Assembly: GCF_009857535.1 (NCBI RefSeq)
Contig: NZ_WWCS01000006.1
Coordinates: forward strand, 1 to 64,000
Length of the DNA stretch: 64,000 nucleotides
Direction of reading: 5' to 3'
From: Duganella margarita
GTDB taxonomy: Bacteria > Pseudomonadota > Gammaproteobacteria > Burkholderiales > Burkholderiaceae_D
Under the pieces are notes generated by a model. It was given only the letters and a program-made list of their open reading frames with translations, ran no database searches and was not told the DNA's origin. The position numbers were made by a program, and so were the translations under genes. Below are positions 1 to 8,797 of the stretch, one piece after another. Position 1 is the first letter of the stretch, and each line of letters opens with the position of its first letter.

Positions 1-2
1 CC

Positions 3-119
3 GCGCTGGAGAGCGCCTGCCGCGACGCCGACCATGAGGGTGCCGCTGCGGCACTGGCGGCGCTGACTGCGGCCGCCGCGCGCGAGGCCGATGCGGCGCC
101 GCTGGCGGTGACCTCATGA
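3..119 (+). CDS. C-terminal end of a probable Hpt/hybrid histidine kinase (partial)
   Basis: An open frame enters from the left edge and stops with TGA at 117-119. It leaves 38 residues made almost entirely of Ala, Leu, Glu and Asp. The visible tail has the amphipathic helical pattern seen at the end of Hpt domains (Leu-Glu-x-Ala-Cys-Arg followed by Ala/Leu-rich helix), so it may be the end of a hybrid sensor kinase. There is no catalytic residue in view, so the call rests on composition and pattern only. The following 119 bases up to the next gene hold no gene that I can see. Confidence 0.4.
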   Translation, partial: ALESACRDADHEGAAAALAALTAAAAREADAAPLAVTS

Positions 120-238
120 TGAGCGGCAAGTGATGCAAGGGCGATTTGCGGTAAAGGCAGCTCGGGCATGCCGACGCAATCGTCCCGCAAGATGCCGGGC
201 TTTAGCGAACTGCCGGTGATCAAGCCCGCCACCCCGGC

Positions 239-1120
239 TCAGTAGATGTCGCGAACCGGTTGATAGTCCCGATCCGAGATGGGCACGAAGCGCACCCCAT
301 CGATATTTTCCAGTACGGCGGCCCGGCGCGCGCCGTCGTTTTTCAGGAAAACGCTGCGTATCTTTTTCTTGACCGCCTCGCACAACTGGCCGCGATACAC
401 GAACGGATCGAGCGGAAAGGCTTGCGAGCGCCATATCACGCGCACTTTTTGCATCGCGGCCGGATCGCTGAGGACCGCCGCCAGGTTGACGCTGGCGACA
501 AATGCGGCGTCGACCCGGCCGTCGAGTACACGGTTGATGGACTGCACATGGCTGCCCGTGTAGCCGATCTGCCCGAAGTACGATTCCAGCGCTTGCCCGG
601 CCTGTTTTGCGAAGACCTGCCGGGGAATCAAGGCGCCCGAGGTGCTTTGCGGATCGACCAGCGCCAGGCGCTTGCCGCGCACCGCTGCGATGTTGCCGAT
701 GCCGCTGTCGGCCCGCACAATCAGCAGCGAGTGGTAGAAGGCGCCGGCTGGCTGGTAGGCGTTGGCCTTGTGCTCGAAGCTGGCGAACGGCGTGAGTTGG
801 GGATCGGCTTTCCTGGCCGCGACGTAGCTGGCTGGCCCCATGCGGGCCAGCTGGATGGCGCCGGACAGCAGGCCTTCCGCCACCGCGCCGTAGGAGGGCG
901 GGGCGTAAATCTCGACCGGAATGCCGAGGGCCGCGCGCAGTTCCTGCAGCAGCGGCTGATGCGCGAGCATGTCCTTTTTGAGGTCTCCCGACGGGATGAT
1001 CGACATGCGCAGCATGGCGGGGTTTTCGCATTCGGCGCCGGCGGCGGCGGTGGCATGGAGCCATAGCCAGGCAAGCAACAACAGGGGCGCGAACGCGCGG
1101 TGCAGGAGGGTGATGGTCAT
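239..1120 (-). CDS. PhnD/SsuA-type periplasmic substrate-binding protein
   Basis: A 293-residue protein with a clear Sec signal peptide: basic residues, a Leu/Ala-rich core and an Ala-Ala-Ala-Gly-Ala cleavage region near residue 29. The mature part has the PhnD-like phosphate/phosphonate ABC binding-protein pattern, with a segment on not blocking or rejecting dimers (KDMLAHQPLLQEL), GPASYVAARK, GKRLALVDPQSTSG and a C-terminal DPFVYRG region. No permease or ATPase gene is adjacent, so a transport role is not supported here. The start ATG overlaps the stop of the upstream GGDEF-EAL gene by ATGA, so the two are translationally coupled. I infer that it works as a periplasmic ligand sensor for that membrane protein. 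The ligand is unknown. Confidence 0.8.
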   Translation of the reverse strand: MTITLLHRAFAPLLLLAWLWLHATAAAGAECENPAMLRMSIIPSGDLKKDMLAHQPLLQELRAALGIPVEIYAPPSYGAVAEGLLSGAIQLARMGPASYVAARKADPQLTPFASFEHKANAYQPAGAFYHSLLIVRADSGIGNIAAVRGKRLALVDPQSTSGALIPRQVFAKQAGQALESYFGQIGYTGSHVQSINRVLDGRVDAAFVASVNLAAVLSDPAAMQKVRVIWRSQAFPLDPFVYRGQLCEAVKKKIRSVFLKNDGARRAAVLENIDGVRFVPISDRDYQPVRDIY

Positions 1121-3459
1121 GTCGAAGGAAAGGTGTAATGGCGTTTGCGCAGCAGCGGCGCGATGTCCTGCGCCGACACGGGGCGCTGCAGGAAGAAGCC
1201 CTGTACCTGGTCGCAGCCGGCCGCCTTCAGGTGCAGCAACTGGTCCTTGCTTTCCACGCCTTCGGCCACCACGATTAAGCCGAGGTTGTGGGCCAGCGAG
1301 ATGGTCGAGGCGACAATCACCGCGTCGTCGGTGTCGTTGCGGATGTCGCGGATGAACGAGCGGTCCACCTTGACGGCGTTGATCGGCAGTTGTTTCAGCA
1401 TGCTCAGGCCGGAAAAGCCGGTGCCGTAGTCGTCCAGCGCGATCTTGATGCCGATGCCGGCCAGCGATTCGAGATTGCGCCGCGCCAGCTGGGTGTCTTC
1501 GATCAGGCTGGTCTCGGTGATCTCGATCTCGATCCATTCGGGACTGACCGCATGGCGCGCCAGCGATGCCATTACATCCTCCGGCAGGCGGTTGTCGCGC
1601 AGCTGGTGCGCGGAGACGTTGATCGCCACCGGCACCAGCGGCACGCCGTCCGCCTGCCACTGCGCGATCTGGCGGCAGACCGCATCGATGACCCAGCGTC
1701 CCAGCGGGATGATGTAGTTCTGTTCTTCGGCGAGCGGAATAAAGTCGCCCGGGAAGATCAGCCCATGTTCCGGGTGGTCCCAGCGTATCAGCGCTTCCAG
1801 GCCGACCACGGCGAAGTCGTCGAGCGCCACTTTGGGCTGGAAGTGCAGGCAGAATTCGTTGTCGTGCATGGCGGACTTGAAACGCGCGGTCAGTTCCGAG
1901 CGGCGCGCGCTCGACGCGTTCAGCGACGCGTCGTAAAAGCGGAACACGCCGCGTCCCTTGGCCTTGGCGCTGTACATGGCATGATCGGCGTGGAGCAATA
2001 AATCGTCCACCGTCTGGCCGTCGCGCGGATACAGCGCAATGCCGACGCTGGGACTGGTCTCGACGTTGTGGCCGTCGAGATCCACATAGGTTTTCGACAG
2101 CTCCTGCACCAGGTTGGCCGCCAGCTGGCTGACGAAATCCTCGGACGGGATTTCCGACAGCAGGACCACAAATTCGTCGCCGCCCAGGCGGGCCACCAGG
2201 TCGTAGTTGCGCACCGCCGCCTGCAGCCGGCCGGCAACCGCCTTCAACAACAGGTCGCCAACCGCGTGGCCGAGATTGTCATTGACCAGCTTGAAGCGGT
2301 CGAGATCGAAGAACAGTAGCGCGTACAAATTCCGGCTGCGCCGGGCGCGTTTGAGCTCGGAGGCGGCCAGCTGCTGGAATTGCCGGCGGTTGGGAATGCC
2401 CGTCAGGTAATCGTGCGAGGCCAGCGCGAGTGCGCGGATCTTTTCCTGCTCCAGCAGGTCGATCAGTTGCTTTTTTTCCTGTTCGGAATTGGCAACGGCC
2501 TGATGCAGGCGATGCTGATGCCGCAGGCTGAACACGACAATCAGGATGACCAGAATGACCACCGCCGAGAACACCAGCGAGCGCAGCAGATACTCGTGGT
2601 GCTGGGCCGACAGCCGGCCCAGCACCACGGCGGAATTTTGCGTGACCGCGACCTGGATCGGGTAGTGGGCCAGGCGGTGCGCCGAGGACAGATAGCCCAG
2701 GTCGGTCGGACCGCTGGAGAAGGTGAGCGCGTCCATGTCGCCAGGCAGCCGGGAGTGGGAACCGGGCAGGCGTGTGTCGAGGGATAAGGCGCCTTCGCGC
2801 AGGACCGCCAGTGGCAGGCCGTCTGAATGGATCAGTTCGATGCTGCCGCCCTGGCCAAGCTCGACCTCGCGGTACCGGGAGAGGATGTAGCCGAGGTCGA
2901 GAATGGCGCCGTAGTAGCCCGCGCTGCGCGCATCGCCGAGCGGCACCAGAATCGGCAGCCGCCAGGCGCCATTACCGTCGGCCGGGGGATGGCCAATCAG
3001 GATCGGCGCTGGGTCACCGCGCCGGCCATCGCGCAGCGCCTGGTCGAGCAGTGGCTGCAGTTCTGTTTCGGTGCGCTGATGGGCCGACGAGTAAATCAGT
3101 TTGCCGTCGCGGTCATACACTGCCGCCCGCAAGTAGGCCGAATCGCCGACCTGCTGAGGATTAAAGTGCGGGCTGCTGACGCCGGAAGACTGGTCGCCGC
3201 CGCTGGTGATGCGCGCGTACAAGGACGCTCTGCCCAACACTTCTTCCAGGTTGGTGGCGACGATGGCGGCGATATTCTGGCTGCTTTCCGTGGTGGCCTG
3301 CAGTGCCAGCTTTTTCTCGTTCTGGATGCGGGTGAAGTGCAGCGCCCACAGATAGACGAGCAGGGCCAGCCCAAGGACGAAGGCGCTCGGTACCAAGGTA
3401 TGCTGGCTGGTGAGAAGCGACGCGCAACGACGTTTGAAAACTGCGAGGAGTGAAAGCAT
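1117..3459 (-). CDS. Membrane GGDEF-EAL cyclic-di-GMP protein
   Basis: A 780-residue protein. It has an N-terminal membrane segment (about residues 22-42), a periplasmic sensory region to about 290, a second membrane segment (about 292-312), then a GGDEF domain (GGDEF motif near residue 424) and an EAL domain (about 530-775). Both motifs look intact: GGDEF, and EALIRW with a later DDYGTGFS and a VAEGVE segment. It could therefore make and break cyclic-di-GMP. It is followed with a 4-bp overlap by a periplasmic binding protein, which suggests control through the periplasmic domain. Which of the two activities dominates cannot be read from sequence. Confidence 0.92.
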   Translation of the reverse strand: MLSLLAVFKRRCASLLTSQHTLVPSAFVLGLALLVYLWALHFTRIQNEKKLALQATTESSQNIAAIVATNLEEVLGRASLYARITSGGDQSSGVSSPHFNPQQVGDSAYLRAAVYDRDGKLIYSSAHQRTETELQPLLDQALRDGRRGDPAPILIGHPPADGNGAWRLPILVPLGDARSAGYYGAILDLGYILSRYREVELGQGGSIELIHSDGLPLAVLREGALSLDTRLPGSHSRLPGDMDALTFSSGPTDLGYLSSAHRLAHYPIQVAVTQNSAVVLGRLSAQHHEYLLRSLVFSAVVILVILIVVFSLRHQHRLHQAVANSEQEKKQLIDLLEQEKIRALALASHDYLTGIPNRRQFQQLAASELKRARRSRNLYALLFFDLDRFKLVNDNLGHAVGDLLLKAVAGRLQAAVRNYDLVARLGGDEFVVLLSEIPSEDFVSQLAANLVQELSKTYVDLDGHNVETSPSVGIALYPRDGQTVDDLLLHADHAMYSAKAKGRGVFRFYDASLNASSARRSELTARFKSAMHDNEFCLHFQPKVALDDFAVVGLEALIRWDHPEHGLIFPGDFIPLAEEQNYIIPLGRWVIDAVCRQIAQWQADGVPLVPVAINVSAHQLRDNRLPEDVMASLARHAVSPEWIEIEITETSLIEDTQLARRNLESLAGIGIKIALDDYGTGFSGLSMLKQLPINAVKVDRSFIRDIRNDTDDAVIVASTISLAHNLGLIVVAEGVESKDQLLHLKAAGCDQVQGFFLQRPVSAQDIAPLLRKRHYTFPST

Positions 3460-3570
3460 GGACTGGCAAAGCCAAGTGGTATTGCAAAGCAGAAAAATTT
3501 CCTTATGGTATCAAAGTTAGATGTCAGTTTCGTGACATGCGGCCACTCGCTTTTTCCGCTGCTAAATGAA

Positions 3571-3597
3571 CCAGGGCAGCCTGGCGGGCTGCCCTGG
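3571..3597 (-). terminator. Strong hairpin downstream of the cytochrome-like gene
   Basis: A perfect 10-bp stem CCAGGGCAGC/GCTGCCCTGG (3571-3580 with 3588-3597) closes a 7-base loop. It lies 27 bases beyond the stop of the minus-strand gene ending at 3624. The T-run that follows on the minus strand is weak (TTCATTT), so it may be a terminator or an mRNA-stabilising hairpin. Confidence 0.6.
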
Positions 3598-3623
3598 TGG
3601 ATCCAACTGTTTAAGCCCGGGAT

Positions 3624-4838
3624 TTATTGCCCGTCGTTTTTAAGCAGGTTGGTGATGCCCCAGATGAAATCCACGCTCACCGTATCGGTTGGCAGCGTGA
3701 CTTTGCCCATCGGATTGCTACTGAGCAATGTCGTGAAGGGGGAGCCGTCCTTGTTCACCGCTGCGCTGGCGTGGCAAGCCATGCAGGACGATTGCCGGAT
3801 CGGTACGGCCGCCGCGATCCGCTCGGTAAACGAGTCGCCCAGCATCAGCGGTGCGCCGTTCTTGGCGACGAAATCGATCTGCGACGCTTTCAGGCAGTAG
3901 TTCTGCCATACGGCGTCAAGCTGGGCCGCCTTGAATAATTTGGCGACCGCGGGTGTCTTGGCGCAATTGCCATATTGACCGTTGGCTGAGGTCTCTGCGG
4001 CAGGCAGGATTTTCGGCTTGACCGCGCCGAAGGAATCGTAACAGCCCATGGTGTCGCAGCGCCCCGGATTGGCCTGGTGTTCGAACGACGCCCAGACCCA
4101 GTTGGGGATTTCCTTGGAACTAATATGGAAGGAGACCAAGCCGTAAACTGTGCCGCCGGACACGGTGGTGTAGTACTGCGCCTTGACCTGCGCCACGGTT
4201 TTTTTCACATGATTCGCAGCCAGCCAATCGACGATGGTATCGATCGGTACCCAATCGGCCTTCACCTCCACCGCATCGGTGGGCAGCGATACCCGCCAGT
4301 CGGAAGACTTGGCTTTTTGATAGGCTTTGGCCAGTCCTGCTTGCGTATTGAGGCCGTTGCTGGTCAGGTAGTCGTACGAGGGGCGGTTGCGCCGCACTTC
4401 TTCGGCGTAGCATGGCTGCGAACCGGTCAGCTTGACAGGTTGAGGCGGTGGCGTACTGCCTGCGATGGGGAAATTGCCGGCTTTGGCATCGCCAACCGGT
4501 TGGCACTGGCCATCGATCATGGCTGCTGTCAACGCATGCGGCGCTTTGCTGAGTTGCAGCAGACCAGGCCGCAGCTTTTTATTCTTGGCCTGCTCGGGTG
4601 TTGGCCAGTGTGGCGTGGGCGTGTAAATATCGGGATCCGATGCCCATGTTTCAAACACGACTTGCGACGTTGATGCTGGCGTAATGGCCGCAATAAAATG
4701 CTGCCAGGACAATTGATCTGCATTTTGGCCCGACGGCAGCACGCCACCGGTGGCGGGAACGGGATTGGCAGCCCATGCTGTGCCAGCTGCGTGGATGCAC
4801 AGGCCCAGGCAGAGGTAAGCGAGTATTTTAGATTTCAT
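3624..4838 (-). CDS. Secreted mono-heme cytochrome c-like protein of unknown function
   Basis: A 404-residue protein with a Sec signal peptide ending around Ala-Trp-Ala. I chose the ATG at 4838 because it gives the signal peptide directly and follows GGAG; an upstream in-frame Met at 4892 would put 18 residues before it. Near the C-terminus is one heme c motif, Cys-Met-Ala-Cys-His. Several other cysteines (NPGRCDTMGCYDSFG) could form disulfides. The N-terminal half has conserved-looking aromatic stretches (SWQHFIAAI, NWVWASFEHQ). I do not recognise a named enzyme family. It is probably a periplasmic redox protein. The next gene upstream on the same strand, at 5040-5582, may be in the same transcript. 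Confidence 0.7.
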   Translation of the reverse strand: MKSKILAYLCLGLCIHAAGTAWAANPVPATGGVLPSGQNADQLSWQHFIAAITPASTSQVVFETWASDPDIYTPTPHWPTPEQAKNKKLRPGLLQLSKAPHALTAAMIDGQCQPVGDAKAGNFPIAGSTPPPQPVKLTGSQPCYAEEVRRNRPSYDYLTSNGLNTQAGLAKAYQKAKSSDWRVSLPTDAVEVKADWVPIDTIVDWLAANHVKKTVAQVKAQYYTTVSGGTVYGLVSFHISSKEIPNWVWASFEHQANPGRCDTMGCYDSFGAVKPKILPAAETSANGQYGNCAKTPAVAKLFKAAQLDAVWQNYCLKASQIDFVAKNGAPLMLGDSFTERIAAAVPIRQSSCMACHASAAVNKDGSPFTTLLSSNPMGKVTLPTDTVSVDFIWGITNLLKNDGQ

Positions 4839-5039
4839 GTGTTTCAATGCCTCCAGAAAAATGGGTTGCGTTGTTGCGCCCCGTGACAGCAAGGTACGCT
4901 GCGATCGAGCCGGCGATAAGTCTCAGCAGGTATCGCGATGCGTTGTTACGCGAGGCTTGTTGATTGCCGATTTCAGGAGACCGCCAGCCATCCGGCGAGG
5001 TGCCGCACCGGACGCTGGTAAAAATCGACAGTCCCGCCG

Positions 5040-5582
5040 TTATGACACGTTCGATGCGGTAAAGGCGTAACCGATGAAGTTTGTGGTGTCCGGCCCGCTG
5101 CCAGCGACCGCAGTGAGGGTCGCAGCTGCCCAGCCCACGGTCTGCGCTGGCCCCAACGTATGAATGCCACTGCTCATCGCAACCAGTCCGCCCTCCATCA
5201 CCAAGCTGCTGAGAATTTGTTTGGCGATAGTGGTGGGCACGTCGGCGCCTCCGGTAACCTGCCAACTGTTCAGATCAGATGTGATTTGATCCACGGCACA
5301 TGTGACAGGGGTCGACATGCTGATGCTCCCTGTCGCCACGAGAAAAGCGGAATCGATATTCCCCGCTGCAAGCGGATTGGTTGAGGTGAAGCGCGCATTC
5401 CACGCCGCGGTCAAAGTGGCCAACAGGGCTTTTTCCAAGGCTTGTTCAACCGCTTGGGCAGGACTGCCGACCGGCACCGTGGAAAAGGTGCCCGGATTGG
5501 TAATTGCCGCGGCGTTGACTGCATTAATAATGACCGTCGTGTTGTTGTTGACGATGGTTGAGGTGCTGGACGAGCTTCCCAT
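5040..5582 (-). CDS. Hypothetical protein, Ser/Thr/Ala-rich
   Basis: A 180-residue protein rich in Ser, Thr, Ala, Val and Asn. The start ATG has an AAGGAT ribosome site nine bases upstream. There is no signal peptide and no evident membrane segment. The N-terminus is a low-complexity Ser/Thr/Asn run (GSSSSTSTIVNNN), and the C-terminal part has Gly/Ala-rich beta-like stretches. It lies 201 bp upstream of the mono-heme cytochrome-like gene on the same strand. No family recognised and no function proposed. Confidence 0.6.
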   Translation of the reverse strand: MGSSSSTSTIVNNNTTVIINAVNAAAITNPGTFSTVPVGSPAQAVEQALEKALLATLTAAWNARFTSTNPLAAGNIDSAFLVATGSISMSTPVTCAVDQITSDLNSWQVTGGADVPTTIAKQILSSLVMEGGLVAMSSGIHTLGPAQTVGWAAATLTAVAGSGPDTTNFIGYAFTASNVS

Positions 5583-5863
5583 TTTGATATCCTTAAGTAA
5601 TAGATGAAAGATAATGGCGGCGAAATGTCAGCTGCTGCTGAGGCCCGGTGGATTAACGATGCTCATCAATCGCCTACCTTCTGGGCTGCATTTTTTGCCA
5701 ACCCATGACGTCAAAGTACACGTCGGCCCGGCCAGTCATAAGTATCAAACCGTATCTCGGATCGTTGTTACGTCAGCAATGGGAGTGACCGCGTGCCGGC
5801 GCCCGCATCGGGCGCCGCCGGGAAGAGGCGGGATAGATATGAAGCGGAGGGTTGGCTGGGCGG

Positions 5864-7264
5864 TTAGACCACCGCAGCGCTGAACGACTCGGGCCCCCGC
5901 GCAAGCAACTGCGACAGCCGTTGCAGCCCTGCTTGCAAGCGTCCACGGTCCTTGATGCTCCCCAACGAAATCCGGATTGCATTCACGGATGCGCCGCCTG
6001 TTGCGAAAGCCTCCGCCGGCGTGACGGCGATGCCCGCGCTGTCGGCGGCACGCGCAAGCTGGGCGGGAGTCCAATACGCCGGCAATTCGAGCCACACATG
6101 CAGGCCGTCGCCGGCGCCGCTGTAGCGCCCCGCCAGAATATCGCGCGCCATCCGGTGGCGCAGGCGCGCCTCCTTGCGCACGCCTGCCATCAATCCGCCA
6201 GCCGAACCATCGACGATCCACTGTGTGGCCAGTGCCGCCGTCAGCGGCGCCACCATCAGCGCGAACGACCTGAGCGCGGCCAGAAAACGTTCGCGCTCGT
6301 GCGGGTCGCGTATCAGCACGAAGGCGACACGCAAGCCGGGCGTGAGGCATTTCGACAGGGTGGCGATGTAGTACACCTGTTGCGGGGCAAACGTGGCAAT
6401 CGGCGGCGGCGGTGCCTCGGCGAGCAGCCAGTAGGGATCATCCTCGACGATGCGGACATTGCAGCGCCTGGCGATGTCGGCGAGCTCCTTGCGCCGGCGC
6501 TCCGGAATGGTGATCGCGGTCGGGTTTTGTAATGTCGGATTGAGGAAGACCAATCCCGGCTGGTGCTGGCGGCACGCTGCCTCAAGCATGTCAGGCACCA
6601 TCCCGTGCTGGTCCGCGTCCACCGCAATGATGCGCCGGCCGAATTGGGTGGCTGCGGCGCGCAAGCCGGGATAGCTCGCCGGCTCCGCCAGGATGATATC
6701 GCCTGGCTTCGTCAGCGCCAGGATCAATGCGGCGATCGCCGCTTGCGCACCCGGGCAGACCAGCACCTCGCGCGCGTCCAGCGGTCCAAACATCGGCGCC
6801 AGCCATTGGGCCCCAGCCTTCCGGTCGGAGTCGCTGCCGCCGGCCAGGTGATAGGTCATCAGCAATTCGTTATCTGCCCTCATCAAGACTTGCGACAGGC
6901 CTTGTTTCAGCATGTCGTCGAAGTCCACCCCATCCGGTGGTGGCGGGGTATTCATGCTCAGGTCGAGGATCGAGGTCAGCTCGACTTTCGGCGCCGCCAC
7001 ATACGTGCCGCGCGCGCCGCGGCCTTCCAGCAGGTTGCGGCGTCTGGCTTCGTCGTAGGCGCGCGTGATCGTCGTCAGGTCGACGTTCAACTGTTCGGCC
7101 AACTGGCGCTGCGGCGGCAGACGGTCACCCGGTTTCAGCGAACCGTCCACCATCGCCGCCTGCAGCGCATCGGCGATCTGCAGGAAACGCGGCCCGCCAT
7201 GCGGGGCCAGACGCGGCAACCAGTTAGCCAAATTTTCATTTTGTATGGTTTTTACCTGGGACAT
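5864..7264 (-). CDS. MocR/PdxR-type GntR regulator with aminotransferase-like domain
   Basis: A 466-residue protein. It has an N-terminal GntR winged-helix (about 20-95, with GDRLPPQRQLAEQLNVDLTT) fused to a fold-type I PLP aminotransferase-like domain (about 130-455). The PLP-lysine region is seen as TLSKCLTPGLRV and the cofactor-binding Asp region as RIVEDDPYWL. This is the MocR architecture, in which PLP or an amino compound usually tunes DNA binding. It is divergent from a 78-residue membrane protein at 7377, which may be its target. A short inverted repeat lies between them. The substrate or effector is unknown. Confidence 0.9.
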   Translation of the reverse strand: MSQVKTIQNENLANWLPRLAPHGGPRFLQIADALQAAMVDGSLKPGDRLPPQRQLAEQLNVDLTTITRAYDEARRRNLLEGRGARGTYVAAPKVELTSILDLSMNTPPPPDGVDFDDMLKQGLSQVLMRADNELLMTYHLAGGSDSDRKAGAQWLAPMFGPLDAREVLVCPGAQAAIAALILALTKPGDIILAEPASYPGLRAAATQFGRRIIAVDADQHGMVPDMLEAACRQHQPGLVFLNPTLQNPTAITIPERRRKELADIARRCNVRIVEDDPYWLLAEAPPPPIATFAPQQVYYIATLSKCLTPGLRVAFVLIRDPHERERFLAALRSFALMVAPLTAALATQWIVDGSAGGLMAGVRKEARLRHRMARDILAGRYSGAGDGLHVWLELPAYWTPAQLARAADSAGIAVTPAEAFATGGASVNAIRISLGSIKDRGRLQAGLQRLSQLLARGPESFSAAVV

Positions 7265-7290
7265 TTTGTCTCGATGTATGGAAATTGCTT

Positions 7291-7307
7291 TGAAGTAGTA
7301 TGCTTCA
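7291..7307. promoter_or_regulatory. Candidate operator between mocR-like gene and membrane protein
   Basis: The inverted repeat TGAAG-N7-CTTCA lies in the 112-bp divergent intergenic region, 26 bases upstream of the MocR start. Its position fits autoregulation, but the arms are only five bases long. Confidence 0.3.
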
Positions 7308-7376
7308 TAACCTGCAGCAACACCATCCTTGCATGGCGGTCGCTGGCGCTTTCTCCCCTTTCATAGGTAGATGTAA

Positions 7377-7613
7377 ATGGACTGGATCCCGATAGTCTTT
7401 GTGATATTCAAGCTGGCCGTACTCGGCACAGGCATGTTCTTCGCCATCAAATGGCATTACGACCAAGGGAAGAAGGGCAAGGTAGCGGAGCGGCGTGCGG
7501 TGCTGCGCGCGGCCGGCAAGGTGGTCGCATTCTTCGTGCTGTCATTGCTCGGCCTGGGCCTCGTCACGTTCTTCCTCGTCAGAATGCTTGGGATGGACTT
7601 GACCTTCCCATGA
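7377..7613 (+). CDS. Small two-helix membrane protein
   Basis: A 78-residue protein with two hydrophobic segments (about residues 4-24 and 48-70) separated by a short Lys/Arg-rich loop containing QGKKGK. This predicts an inner-membrane hairpin. The start ATG follows an AGGTAG ribosome site. It is divergent from the MocR-type regulator. I recognise no family. Its conserved-looking topology and good ribosome site support a real gene. Confidence 0.6.
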   Translation: MDWIPIVFVIFKLAVLGTGMFFAIKWHYDQGKKGKVAERRAVLRAAGKVVAFFVLSLLGLGLVTFFLVRMLGMDLTFP

Positions 7614-7654
7614 GGGCAAAGTGAAGAATTGAATTCCACTGGTGCTTGACGAAA

Positions 7655-7670
7655 TGCGACAACTGTCGCA
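7655..7670. promoter_or_regulatory. Palindromic operator candidate upstream of the B3 beta-lactamase
   Basis: TGCGACA-AC-TGTCGCA is a perfect 7-bp inverted repeat. It starts four bases after a -35-like TTGACG (7646-7651), so it would sit in the promoter spacer. A further GCGACA copy follows at 7676-7681. This is the layout expected for a repressor site, but the regulator is not identified. Confidence 0.5.
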
Positions 7671-7715
7671 CTATTGCGACACTCGTCACATGACGACTTT
7701 TTAGTTATCCCGCAA

Positions 7716-8579
7716 ATGAAAAAGCAAATTCTCGGGTGTGTCACGCTGATTGCCGCATGTCTCATTAGTGCCAGGGCGGCTGACTGGTATGCGCCGCAGG
7801 AGCCGTTTCCGCTGTACGGCAATACCTATTACGTCGGCACTGGCGGCATCAGTGCGGTGCTGATTACCTCGTCGGCGGGACACATCCTGGTGGATGTCGG
7901 CGGACCGGAGGCGACCGAGCAGGTGGTGGCGCATATCCGCCAGCTTGGCTTCCGGGTGGAGGACATTCGCTACATCCTGAATTCGCACGCGCACCAGGAT
8001 CATGCCGGCGCGATTGCCGATTTGCAGAAGCTGAGCGGCGCAACGGTGCTGGCCAGCGCGGCTTCCGTGAAGGTGCTGGAAAGCGGCCAGCCCGATCCAG
8101 CCGATGCGCAGTTTCCGAACCTGACGCCGATGGCGCCGATCGCGCACACGCGTGCGGTGCGCGACGGCGAACTCGTCCATCTCGGCCCGCTGGCGGTCAC
8201 CGCGCATTTCACGCCGGGCCACACGCAAGGCGGCATCAGCTGGACCTGGCAAGCCGAGGAGGGCGGTCGCACCGTGAACGTGGTGTTTGCCGACAGCCTG
8301 TATGCACTGGCCGCCGACGGCAGGCTTTTCAGCCGCAATCCGCTGTACCCGAACGCGCAGGCAGACGTCGAACGTTCGATCGCCACCGTCGCCGCATTGC
8401 CGTGCGACGTGCTGATCTCCGCTCACCCGGAGCTGGGCGGCCTGTGGGAGCGCAAAGCCAAACAGGCAGCGCTCGGCGATGCCGCCTTCATCGATACCGG
8501 CGCTTGCCGCAACTACGCGGCCAAAGCCCGCGTCACGCTGGCGCAAACGCTGGCCGCCGAAGCAGCGCCTGGCAAGTAG
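7716..8579 (+). CDS. Subclass B3 metallo-beta-lactamase
   Basis: A 287-residue protein with a signal peptide (about 1-21, ending Ser-Ala-Arg-Ala). The zinc-binding set of subclass B3 is present: HAHQDH (His91, His93, Asp95, His96), His169 in TPGHTQGG and His237 in SAHPELGG, with the ADSL segment at 192-195. It should hydrolyse beta-lactams, probably including carbapenems, in the periplasm. I used ATG 7716 because the upstream in-frame Met at 7674 would bury the signal peptide. A strong palindrome lies in the presumed promoter. Chromosomal B3 enzymes are known in Janthinobacterium and Massilia. Substrate range cannot be judged from sequence. Confidence 0.9.
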   Translation: MKKQILGCVTLIAACLISARAADWYAPQEPFPLYGNTYYVGTGGISAVLITSSAGHILVDVGGPEATEQVVAHIRQLGFRVEDIRYILNSHAHQDHAGAIADLQKLSGATVLASAASVKVLESGQPDPADAQFPNLTPMAPIAHTRAVRDGELVHLGPLAVTAHFTPGHTQGGISWTWQAEEGGRTVNVVFADSLYALAADGRLFSRNPLYPNAQADVERSIATVAALPCDVLISAHPELGGLWERKAKQAALGDAAFIDTGACRNYAAKARVTLAQTLAAEAAPGK

Positions 8580-8687
8580 CGCATCAAGAAGACAGTAATG
8601 GTTGGCGGCAGCGGGTGCGGTACGAATGCCCGGACGCGTTCGCCTAGCGTTGTCGTCATCACCAAGGTTCCGCTCGAGCGTGGCATT

Positions 8688-8733
8688 TTAAAGATTCCTT
8701 TAATACCGAAATTCATCTTAAAGCATTCTTTAA
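8688..8733. promoter_or_regulatory. Twin palindromes TTAAAG-N4-CTTTAA before the osmC-ycaO promoter
   Basis: Two perfect inverted repeats share the same arms: TTAAAG-ATTC-CTTTAA at 8688-8703 and TTAAAG-CATT-CTTTAA at 8718-8733. Their starts are exactly 30 bp apart, close to three helical turns, and the second ends one base before the -35 element. This is the geometry of a two-dimer activator or repressor site. Confidence 0.6.
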
Positions 8734-8734
8734 T

Positions 8735-8762
8735 TTGCCGCTTGGTCTAACAGTGATATACT
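8735..8762 (+). promoter_or_regulatory. Sigma70-type promoter of the osmC-ycaO gene
   Basis: The -35 is TTGCCG (8735-8740), followed by a 16-base spacer and the -10 TATACT (8757-8762), which is preceded by TGA as in an extended -10. Transcription would start near 8769, leaving a leader of about 80 nt. Confidence 0.6.
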
Positions 8763-8797
8763 GCTAAGCCATTGATTTATCAGGCAGTTCGACTCAG

